A stretch of 21,123 bases of DNA from Heterotrichella gracilis. Its lineage: Eukaryota > Sar > Xanthophyceae > Tribonematales > Xanthonemataceae. The translations under genes and the position numbers were made by a program. Shown one piece after another: positions 9,401 through 17,820 of this stretch. Location of the stretch: the NCBI GenBank assembly GCA_032358255.1, contig JAULBX010029566.1:1-21123 (forward strand), given 5' to 3'. The notes beneath the pieces were generated by a model, which worked only from the letters and a program-made list of their open reading frames with translations, did not search any database and had not been told where the DNA came from. The stretch's first letter is position 1. Each line of letters opens with the position of its first letter.

Positions 9401-11211
9401 AAGGCATCCACTACCTGCACACCCGCAAGGTGCTGCACCTGGACATCAAGAGCGCAAACATACTCATATCGGGCACAGGGGCAGCAAAGGTGGGTCGCGA
9501 ATGGGCTAGTGACATGCCGCATGATTCCAGCAGCACTGCCGAGTGAGCAGGCGGCCTTGCACAAGCAGCGCCAAGCATCTGTACCCTACATTGCACATGC
9601 TGTTGCTACCAAGGGCGCTTAATTGTTTATGCATTCAAACGCAGCACCGCGGTGCCCCCAGGTAGAAGCATCTCAATGTCGTGCATCTCAGTGTGCAATG
9701 TTGGCACCATTAATGGGGCAATGGTACAGATAGACTCATAATAGCCTGTCCATAACTAACGGGTCCGGAGCAGAATTTTACCAGGTTTACAACAGCATTT
9801 GGGCATAAACAAGCAGGGTATGTGGACAAGGAGGTATTGATAAGGCATGCGCGCCCCTTGCAGGTTGCTGACGTGGGCCTGGCGCACATCCTGCAGTCCA
9901 CCTACGCCAAGACAGCGGTGCAGATGAAGGGCACATGGGCATTCATGGCACCTGAGGTCATCACAGGTGGGGTGCTGGTAGGGTTATTTTAGGGTGGCAC
10001 TCCTAAGCCTCAATAAACTACTGGCTCCGCTACGGCTGCTCTAAGGGGTGTGTAGGTGTCTGTGAGAGATCTTTGGCATTTTTGTGATTCTCTCGGATTT
10101 TGGTTTGGGTCCCCTAGTGCTTCCTGCCCATCCCCTCAGGCCCCAAGGTGACCTTCAAGGCTGACGTGTACAGCTACGGGGTGCTGCTGTGGGAGATTGT
10201 GACGGGAGAGGCGCCGCAGCGGAACATCAGGAGGCAACCCAGGTAGGGCCACAGGTCATACCCTAGCTAGTGCAAACCATCTCACTGAGGCGCCACAGGT
10301 GGAGGCAACCCTGGGGTCACTGGCAACCCTACTGTAGGTGGAGGCGGGCACCTTCATTCCCATTACATGCCTGTGGCCTCCTGTCCCATTTGTCTAGGTG
10401 CACGCTGCAGGAGCCATGTCAACACTTTGGATCAGTATTTTTGCTCAGGAAATGTAATGCAACAGATGCAGCGCCCTCACCACGCACCCCACACCATTCT
10501 TGCACCCTGGTGGAGGACTGCTCTCCACCACCATAATCTGCCTGTACTCTAGCCAAGTGTACGCACTCTAATCTCAACTCTCTGTGCGGCCCCTTCATGC
10601 CAGAGCTAATGCGCATTAAATCCGTTCGGCACTAGAGCCCCCCTTCCCCAATGCCTAACCTCACCTACCATTCCTGCCTCGTGCGCCCACCCCCACCCCA
10701 TCCCACCCACCTTGTAGCATGCCGTATGGGCCTCCAAACCACCTCCATTCCCACTTGGTGGCGCGCACGCCCTCCCTCTCCCCCTCCCCAGCCCCACCAC
10801 ATCCCCACCCGCTGCAGCGTTCCAGACGAGTGCCCCCGGGCAATTGACGAGCTCATCGAGCGCTGCTGCGCCCCCGAGCCGGAGGACCGCCCCACCATGG
10901 CTGAGATAATAGACACGCTGCGCAAGACACCACCCACCGGCACCCCCGGGAGGGCTGGGGGGCGCGCTCCCTCCGAGGCCACCACCGCCACCTCCAGCCT
11001 CGATACGGTTGGAGGTGCACCTGGTGGGGGTGGGGGTGGGGTTGTTGGTGGCGCCGGGAAGGAGACGAGCAGCGGCAGTGGTGGGGGTGAAGTGGGGGGT
11101 GGTGGCACTGGCAGTAGCGGCGGGGTGCGGGTGGGTGCGGGAGAAGTGGGGCCCAGCCGGGAGCTGCCAGAGCCTGACGGCAAATCACCAGACTCAGATC
11201 GATACAGGTAG
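3444..11211 (+). CDS. Receptor-like protein kinase, Cys-rich ectodomain, TKL-type
   Basis: I reconstruct sixteen exons: 3444-3494, 3809-3863, 4081-4482, 4784-4929, 5157-5448, 5858-6027, 6209-6391, 6735-6858, 7093-7215, 7545-7852, 8205-8282, 8631-8806, 9372-9489, 9864-9966, 10140-10242, 10818-11211. They sum to 2826 nt (941 residues plus stop). Every intron is GT-AG and every junction keeps frame, which strongly supports the model. The start ATG gives MLRRWGTGCFIAGLVCL, a signal peptide whose exon ends in phase 0 at gtgagt. Order of parts: signal peptide (1 to about 22), Cys-rich ectodomain (about 36-474), Pro-rich stalk (475-515), membrane helix (517-539) with RRRK stop-transfer, juxtamembrane segment, kinase domain (about 604-848), Gly-rich tail. 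It should sit in the plasma membrane and phosphorylate Ser/Thr (or Tyr) on cytoplasmic partners in response to an unknown ligand. HLD and DVG replace HRD and DFG. The stop abuts a gtagac, so a further 3' exon cannot be excluded. Confidence 0.88.
4081..4929 (+). other. Two tandem six-cysteine WDYC modules (ectodomain start)
   Basis: Residues 49-112 and 124-176 of the receptor kinase repeat one pattern: C-x-C, a long gap, Y..C, ten or eleven residues, C (WC in copy 2), six residues, C, then a segment ending WDYC. Cysteines fall at 49, 51, 77, 89, 96, 112 and at 124, 126, 146, 157, 164, 176. The second copy spans the exon 3/4 junction. The Y..C...WC...W.YC part resembles fibronectin type II/kringle-like domains, which bind collagen or glycans in animals. 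The resemblance is by eye, and the extra C-x-C and the middle Cys are not standard. It could be an unrelated algal module. Confidence 0.65.
4612..4660 (+). pseudogene. Decayed duplicate of the start of kinase exon 4
   Basis: Inside the intron 4483-4783, a cag acceptor at 4609-4611 is followed by sequence that, in the same splice phase, reads GPIWGCCPVSSLLS. The used exon at 4784 reads GPDWDYCAPASLLS. Nine of fourteen codons match without gaps, and the DNA is clearly alike (both start GCCCC). No matching donor or continuation of the exon is evident. It may be a relic of a local exon duplication or an unused alternative acceptor. Confidence 0.45.
5103..5485 (+). repeat. Complementary C-rich and G-rich tracts flanking kinase exon 5
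   Basis: The intron before exon 5 holds CCACCACCACCGCCACCAC (5103-5121). The intron after it holds GTGGTGGCGG (5465-5474) and TGGTGGTGG (5477-5485), the exact complement apart from a two-base bulge. Further copies of CCACCACCACCGCC lie near 4993. The downstream intron stays G-rich to about 5590. Pairing in the pre-mRNA would loop out exon 5 (5157-5448). C-rich introns are common in this gene, so chance or composition may explain it. Confidence 0.5.
6411..6440 (+). repeat. Degenerate telomere-like motifs in a kinase intron
   Basis: Within intron 6392-6734 the sequence holds TTAGGG, TTTTAGGGG and CTAGGGTTAG close together, and GGGTTTAGGG recurs at about 6615-6625. TTTTAGGG and TTTAGGG are known green-algal telomere units, but here only isolated, imperfect copies occur. 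Confidence 0.3.
7093..7636 (+). other. Poly-proline stalk exon and transmembrane exon
   Basis: Exon 7093-7215 encodes residues 475-515, which are almost only Pro with a few Ser, Ala, Phe and Arg, followed by Thr/Ser. Such stretches are typically hydroxyproline-glycosylated, rigid spacers in green-algal surface proteins. The next exon (from 7545) begins GAVVGGVVGGIALLAAL..., a membrane helix at residues 517-539 followed by RRRK, which places the N-terminus outside and the kinase inside. The Pro-rich exon reads open in other frames, but only this frame connects in phase on both sides. Confidence 0.85.
7807..10930 (+). other. Protein kinase domain (TKL-like) with HLD and DVG motifs
   Basis: The domain lies at about residues 604-848 and spans exons 10-16. 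Visible motifs are the glycine loop GSGAFGTVY (612-620), TAVKII with Lys 633, helix C Glu 652 (LKEIAIL), hinge TELMAGGSLYNAL, catalytic loop HLDIKSAN (725-732), metal site DVG (745-747), GTWAFMAPE (765-773), DVYSYGVLLWE (785-795) and PEDRPTM with Arg 835. Lys 633, Glu 652, Asp 727, Asn 732 and Asp 745 are all present, so activity is possible. The Arg before the catalytic Asp is Leu (a non-RD kinase) and the DFG Phe is Val. GTWAFMAPE and the helix C context point to the TKL group rather than calcium or cyclin kinases. From about residue 848 to the end the chain is Gly/Ser/Thr-rich and probably disordered. Confidence 0.9.
7896..7930 (+). repeat. Three tandem copies of a 10-base unit in an intron
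   Basis: The unit TGCTGATCAC repeats at 7901-7910, 7911-7920 and 7921-7930 (last base changed), preceded by a partial copy. It lies in the kinase intron 7853-8204 and has no evident function. Confidence 0.85.
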
Positions 11212-11679
11212 ACGTCTGGGCCTCATTTTGCGTAGCCAGCACGCATGATGGGCGGGACTCTCTAGAGCCTTGTAGATTGGTTTATTGAACCCATTAGTGC
11301 GATGTGACCTACAGGCCAATCCCATTTCTACGAAAGTGGTTGGACATCGTCGCCAGAATTTGAGCTGTGCAAGGCTTGATGCGTTGTGGTAGCCTGGGCC
11401 AGGCGCTTACGCTGTTACAACGTACAGTAGGGCCAGGCTTGGGCAGCAACGTTTGCCAAAGGCCACTGTGACACTCGCCGCGTACCAGTGAGGTCGCTCA
11501 CACCAAGGCACCACTGCCAGCCACTGGCGTACGCCACATGTGTCAACTTGAAGTGACTTGAATTGAGGTTGAATTACCATTTTTAGTTCGGATATTATCT
11601 TATAACTTAAAGTAAAACTGGCCGACAATCACATTATGACACCAATCATTAGTGGACCAGGTCGTGACATCATGTACAA

Positions 11680-11697
11680 CCGGGACTATAGTCCCGG
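11680..11697. repeat. Perfect 18-base palindrome
   Basis: CCGGGACTATAGTCCCGG equals its own reverse complement. It lies about 470 bases after the kinase stop and directly before a tandem duplication. It could be a protein-binding site, a hairpin in a 3' transcript or a mobile-element end. Nothing in the sequence decides between these. Confidence 0.8.
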
Positions 11698-11700
11698 TAT

Positions 11701-11748
11701 TATACCTTCAAAATGAAGGTCCTGGACCGGTATACCTTCAAAATGAAG
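11701..11748 (+). repeat. Short direct repeat, 30-base period
   Basis: TATACCTTCAAAATGAAG occurs exactly at 11701-11718 and 11731-11748, each preceded by a CCGGTAT-like sequence. It adjoins the palindrome at 11680-11697. Confidence 0.8.
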
Positions 11749-13580
11749 AACCACCGTGCTCATTTCACAGTGACATTATATATAATGAATCCTGGATCCA
11801 ATTATGTTTCCAAGCATTGGACGCCAAGCCACGAGTAAATTCGTACCGGATACGCCACATGATCATGCTAATTGAGCAATGGTTGCCATGCCATGCCATG
11901 TATGGCAGCCATACCATCCCGGTGAATGATGGACCACCATGGTTCCAGCCTTCGGTTACATGTATGTATTCAATGTACGGTACTGAATCAGATGATGAAT
12001 GATCAGATCACAATAAATCATCACATGCATCATTGACAAGGCAGACTGAGTCATTCCACTGCAATGCATTGAGCCAGTCACTGTGGCCGGCCCCCCCGAC
12101 CTCCGCCTGGGGGAGGATCTACTATTTACTAAAAGTAATTTAAAAGCGTGCCGCACATTTGTGCGTGCGTCCCAATTAGTGAAGGATTCTTTTTCCCAGA
12201 GACTTTGCATGAAATTCAATGTCAAAGGAAATTATGTGTTTTTTTCTACCCAAGGAAAGGCGACGGTCACCGCAACCTGGCCCCCTGGCAATGATGTGAC
12301 CTTGTGGTGCAGATTTGTCCGACAAATGGCATTCATTTACAAGGCGCAGGCAGTGTCGGCAGCAATGGTCACCATGGCAATATAATAAATATACTATCCG
12401 ATTTGTACCCAGTCCAGTCTAGTGCTTACCGTAAGTATGGGCCTTATAGCCTAAGGGCCACAATGATTGGCAATGTACCATTATCATCATGATGGTGATA
12501 CTTAAAGTTAGTCTCGTAAGCTGCATAATATGGTCACAATAACAGGGTACTATGCCACTTTGTTGGGCCAAGGCCTCTTGCGCACCATGGCATCTACGCG
12601 CGTTCCAGAAGTCCCCCAAATCTGGCATTGCGTTCCCTTTCAAAGGCGCCCTTGAAAACTTTATTTCTACACTGCATACCATGCCACTACTAGTCTATGG
12701 TGATGATCAAGTCACTGAAGTTTTCTGGTCACTGACGGTTGTCAACGAGTCAATGAGATGTGGTGCACACACACATACTCTTAGGCTACAAAAACTTGCA
12801 AATCACATACAACTATATCACGGGAAGTCTATAATAGGCTAATAGCCAAAAAATATTATGTCATGGAATATATAGTCATCATAGACTGTCCATGACAAAA
12901 ACCATTATGCCTGAGTCAGACCAGTGGCAGGTCATATATTAGGCTGTACCATGTTGGGTGATTCACTAGTTAGCCGGCAGTAATACCTAAGGTGAAATTC
13001 ATCCTACAGGTTCATTGACTCTTCTGACACTGGCAGATGAAATGTGGCAACGAACCCTCAGAAGAAACGGAAAAGAGAGGAAAAGATGAACCCATACCTT
13101 TGAATTGTTGCCCTCCACAGTTACCAATATAAAAAACAGTTGCAAAGTACTGATTTTATGGACGTGGGACTACTTCCCTATAAAGAAGCAGACATGGGTT
13201 CACATTTGTCACCAAGCGGCTGACATTATTTACCAGGCTGTGTTGTTCCTGCACCCAGGCGTTTGGCATTGGTATCCAGCCACCTTGTTAGATCGGACAG
13301 AGACAGCTTGGGCCCGATCAAAGGGCTGGGATGAAGGCAATCAAAGCGCGTCCTGGGTATGATGGCGCCCTGCCTGTCTTTCTCCATGAACATTTCACCA
13401 ACAAGCAGTGCGCTCTGCAGCAGTGCATACAACTGGGTCAGTTCTTGTAGCCGGTGGACTGGTCCAAACATGCCCGCATTGCCAACGGTTGCAACATGGT
13501 TGCAAGCCCATGGCCCTCCCTAAGTTAACGAGATCATAACAAGCCGCACTGGTAGCACCCTTTTGTGTCCAATATTGTGT

Positions 13581-13585
13581 TTACA
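13581..13585 (-). terminator. Possible TGTAA polyadenylation signal
   Basis: TGTAA on the minus strand lies 44 bases past the stop of the minus-strand GT49 gene. TGTAA is the usual green-algal poly(A) signal. A five-base match is weak evidence by itself. Confidence 0.3.
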
Positions 13586-13628
13586 TTCAATATCAGTTGC
13601 TTAGGGTTCAGGGCTTCGGGTGTAGGCT

Positions 13629-16600
13629 TCAGCGCACCGTGTTCACTTGGTGCTGAATATGCTTGGGGTACAGCATGTCGATCATGTCCAAGCGCTGTAT
13701 CTTCTCGTGAGGGAAGTGGAGCACAAATGCCAAAGGATGGACAACAAACTTAATACCATAGCTGTGCACAGTCCACACGTGGATAGCTTTGTCCGCAATG
13801 CGCCCTCGAAATCTCTCATCGTACCACGGGACGTGCTTGTTAGCCATGATGAGGTACGGCTCAAATTGCTGCACGCAAGCACTGATGTAAGTACTATATC
13901 ACACACGCACACACCAAAATAACATTAAAAAAACAATTGAAATGCAGTAAACGTGCTACACAGACTCTCTTGATATTTTCAATATTTGTTTTATATAAAA
14001 TTAGCATTTTTCCTGTAAGAACCAATGATGCATTTGAAAGTCTGCCAGAAGCGCTTAACATCCAATGCACATCAAGACGCAATACCAGCGCTGCACCCCA
14101 ATGTGTCCACACCACCACACGTGTTTTATGATGCATAACACCACACATGGTATGGCGCCAGTATGATGGCAATCCAACAAACCTTGTTATAATACTAAAG
14201 CTAGATGCACAAAACGCATACAAGGTACTCAACTGGAATGTCTTCTACGGCTCCCGTTATATCATACAGATCTTCAGTGTTGTTCCATTGGCTGAAATTT
14301 GTAGCGCCGTGTCCGACAACGTTGTAGATATGAAATGGCGTCACAAGGTTCAACTCCCATAACTTCTTCAAAACTGGCTTCCCACCTGCAGTAGAGTCCC
14401 GATGGGTCAATTGACCGAGAACACTGTTGCATACATGTGAAAGTTTCTGTGAAAGCTACACTGCATGTTTCACCATACGGCACTCATACCTTCCCCAGTT
14501 GTCACAGAATGCAAAACATCACCATGGGCTTTATTTCGCGTGGCATGCACGCATGGGCTTACGTTGCACAGTCACCGACGCCAGCTGCTCCAGCACTTGG
14601 TCAGTGGCATACTGCGGCGTCCTAAGCAGCTCGAAGGCAGGGATGACCAGTGCTTTTCGGGTCCTCACAAGGTCCCTCACCTGTGCAAGCAGAGCCAGTT
14701 ACAGGCAACTCCACGGCCACAGCAGTAGCATCATTGTTGACACCTCGGTGTAGGCACATGCCAACTTATTGGGGTCAGGGACTTATTTCCAGTGGGATTG
14801 GGCCAAATCAAGACATTTAAATGCATTTTCTACAACTAAGTCTTGTCCAAAGCCATCTTTGGCAATGGAGATAACTATTGTACCTACCTCGTCCGCAAAT
14901 TACCCTAATCAGGTTCTTCAACCATAGCCTAGTTGAAACCTTTGCCAGCACCCATATGCTATGCAGTTCAAAACCTCATTCACAGATGTAAAAGGGGCAA
15001 TGTCAGCAAATGCCCATGCCATGCTGATCCCTGCAAACCAGCACACCGAAAGGGCTATGATCTACTGCCGCATGTGTGCAGGGGGGACAAGAGTTGTCAG
15101 TCTACAAGCCGTGCTTAACCAACGCATGAGTAAAATGGGACCACCAGATGCAGTTACTGCAACTATGCAACCCAATGGTACACCATGCGTTAAGATTGTT
15201 ATGGGGCCGCATCAGGTGCAGCTCTGCATGCCATCAGGTCCATGCAATACCGAGTCAGGACGAACCCAAACCAATCCTGGACTTTTGGGGCCCATGCCTG
15301 CACTCACCCGAGCATACTCCTGTCCCTCCATCATGATGTTGTTGATGTCTTCACTGGGCCGGAAGTCAACGTCCAACAGGAACACAAGCTGGGGACGCGG
15401 GGACAAAGGACTTGGCATGCAGCATGTGCTTGAGTGTGAGAGTAATGGTGCAAGGGTGCAAAATGGCCCTCAATTGCCGATGAAGGCAATTCCGGGAGTC
15501 AGGTTAGCAGTAAAAAACAGCTAGGGTGCAGCAGCGTCACTGAGGGGTTTGATGGGAAGATAGAGGCTGTGCTTCCTGGCCTACTCCCTGCCTAGCACAG
15601 GCCAGGCGATTGGCTTACATGATGAATGCTATCTGATCATCATTCACAAGACGGTAAGCATACACATACCTCTGTCGCGACTCGCGTCAACGCCATATTG
15701 CGCAATTCATTCACTGGGTACCAGAGGGCTTCCTTGACTGAAGTCAATGCTGAGGTGCACAGTATTAAGTGGAGCTTACACCTCCCTGTGAAAGGTATAC
15801 AAAGCTCAAAATCCATTGCCAAAGCTGGCGCTTCACACATGACGTTAGGCATCCCGCCCTTGCACTTGCTGGGCATTTATGTGGAGGCTATGCAGGACTA
15901 ATTAGAGAAGGAACTAGGTTGGCATTGCAGCAGAAAATGATAACATGAGCTTTATTCGACACACCTGGTGAGTCTGGCTGGCAGGCGCGCTACAGTGAGT
16001 ACATGCGCTGCTACAATGAAGTTCCAATTACCCTTGTAACCCTAGAGGAATGCATCTTTCAATGGTGGTCCCACGCGATGAATTCCTGTTCTTCATACCA
16101 CTATCACGCGCTGCTGCACTGCACACCTTTCCTCTTGGCTCTGTCGTGTAGTCGCTGCAGCCTCACTGCGAGGTGGGCCAGCGTCTCATCTTCAGGTCCC
16201 CCGCTGTAGAGTGAGAGTGGCTCTCCATTCACAAAAGGTACGAATACCGCAGCAGCAATGACGCCATCCCAATGCTTGCACATGCGGTACAACAGCCTGC
16301 CTCTGCACCATGAACATAACCCTTCAGGGGCCCGTGCTGAAAGATTGTACAAATCCCCTTGGCATGCCTGATACACTCTTAATCGTCAACTGATCCAATG
16401 CGATCCGCCAATTACCAGCACCTTCCTCTATTTCCTACAGCTGCAATGTTGTTTATTGGGATGGGGGGTTTCTGTGTTGCAAGCACCCACTGTTTCCGCT
16501 AATCTCAAGGACATAAGCTGACCGGACCTAGCAGGACACCACGTAGCAGTTGATCAACGAAATTGCGTCAGGATACTGGCCCCCGTGTGCAAGGTTGATT

Positions 16601-17182
16601 AGTGGTATGGCTGTAATACTGGAGCACACGCCACTATTTAGGTTACAACCTACTGGCTGTGCACGTCTTGCATGCTGCAGGGTGCTGACAGGCAGCTGTC
16701 TGCAGAGCGGGACTGAGCGACACCAACTGCAAGTGACAGGAGGCACAGAAAGGTACTGACGGAGACCGAGTGCTGGTCCAAACATACAGCAGGGTAACCC
16801 ATGTGCACATGTTGGGCCAGCACACGTGGGCCTAGGAAGCTGCGCAACCGATCAGGTTAGGTCATCGAACGCATACGTTACCTGATCAATGACAGCTGAG
16901 TTGCGATGGTTATATCCGTGGGCCGCCTTTTGTCCGGGTCAGCTATCTCGTGAGCCACCATAAGCGCAGGGAGCGAGCTGAGTCGCATGTCGCACGTCTT
17001 GCTGACATTGAGGAGGTTTGCCTGCATCCCCCATCTTAATGTTACGGTTTCATCAATACTTGCACCCAACAACGGCGCAGGAGCGGCGGATCAGGGGGAC
17101 GCACCTTGGGAAGGTAGGGAGCGAGGAAGGCTATGCATGCTATTATTGCCACCCACACTGGCAACTCGCCGCGAGTTGCCAT
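13629..17182 (-). CDS. Glycosyltransferase family 49 (LARGE/B4GAT1-like), minus-strand copy
   Basis: Eight exons on the minus strand: 17182-17105, 17021-16882, 16296-16127, 15737-15670, 15388-15308, 14680-14563, 14385-14222, 13868-13629. They total 1059 nt, 352 residues. The first exon encodes MATRGELPVWVAIIACIAFL, a signal anchor typical of type II Golgi transferases. Conserved blocks are DITIATQLS, PVNELRN, LLDVDF with the DxD metal motif (158-160), VIPAFE (191-196), GHGATNFSQW (243-252), FEPYLIM (275-281), WYDERFRG (288-295) and VLHFPH (322-327). This order matches GT49, the glucuronyl/xylosyl-type domain that extends matriglycan in animals; B4GAT1 is also a single-domain protein of similar size. 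The substrate here is unknown. After DERFRG the paralogue reads YGKNK but this copy reads RIADK, which may alter activity. The exon 2 acceptor (17022) lacks a good pyrimidine tract; 16997 is an in-frame alternative. A further 3' exon after GTGAAC at about 13640 is possible. Confidence 0.82.
17160..17180 (-). repeat. Inverted repeat at the start codon of the minus-strand GT49 gene
   Basis: GGCAACTCGC (17160-17169) and its exact complement GCGAGTTGCC (17171-17180) are separated by one base. The outer end overlaps the G of the ATG at 17182-17180, so a stable hairpin would sit on the first codons of the mRNA. Confidence 0.75.
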
Positions 17183-17820
17183 CCGTGGGTGAAACAAGGT
17201 GATACTTCTGTTTGCTGCTACCAGTGTGTCATTTAAAGCTTCTGGGTGGGTCAGTCAAGTCCCAGCTGCTTGAATGGGCCAAAAGTTGCTCAACCCATGG
17301 CGCCCCCCATGCCTGCACCAGCTAGCTTTAAAGCTTTGGAGCCCACTCAGCACACTCGGGCGGGATCAACAGAGTACACCCACGTCTGCTTTCATCAATT
17401 TCTGCTTGCAAAAGCAAGACGTATCAGGAGGTGGGACGAGCAGGCCGCAAAGCTGGTAAACGATCGCGAGGCCAGGCTGGGGTTTTCAATGCACCAAGTG
17501 GGTGGCGAGCAGGAAAGGCAAACGGCGCAAGGCTACTTCAAAGTGGTTGAGCCGTCGCAGGATTCTTTTGAATAGTGGTTAATTGGGGGTTTGGGCTATT
17601 GGTATAGCTATAGCTAGCTGTGCGCCAGGTGGAGCTAGCTCGAGGACTGCCGCCGGCAGTGCCGGTATTTTGAATGCGCTGCAGTGCCTGCCTTCGTTGA
17701 AGCAGAGAATGCAAAGCAGGCCGATCAACTTTGCTGGGCGTTGCGTTGCTGGTGGGGTTGTGGGCAGTAGTAAAAGTGCCCGTGGGCGTTGACTGCTGAT
17801 TGGGAAGAGGCACTCTCGAC
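17183..17820. promoter_or_regulatory. Divergent promoter interval between the two GT49 genes
   Basis: The start codons of the two paralogues face away from each other, 638 bases apart, so both promoters must lie here or overlap. The interval has a TATAGCTATAGCTAGCTG stretch near 17603-17620 and a small inverted repeat (ACTGCC/GGCAGT) near 17648. A plus-strand open frame of 109 codons (17246-17575) crosses it; its product is unrecognised and could be a small gene, 5' leader or chance. No canonical TATA box is clear. Confidence 0.5.

Larger units (their letters stand above)
11212..13628. other. Intergenic stretch of lower GC, no confident gene
   Basis: This stretch separates the kinase stop from the stop of the minus-strand GT49 gene, so it carries the 3' ends of two convergent genes. 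Open frames are short (at most about 120 codons) and on both strands. The most protein-like is on the minus strand at 13471-13226 (81 codons, starting MFGPVHRLQELTQLY), which I cannot assign. Repeats inside the stretch are listed separately. Confidence 0.5.

Noticed and set aside
10665..11242. Long Ser/Pro-rich frames on the minus strand over the kinase 3' end
   Set aside because: They are shadows of the Gly-rich tail and C-rich intron; the plus frame continues the kinase domain through PEDRPTM.
13226..13471. 81-codon minus-strand frame as a final exon of the minus GT49 gene
   Set aside because: It does not resemble the last exon of the paralogue, and the previous exon already ends in a stop unless a weak GTGAAC donor is used.
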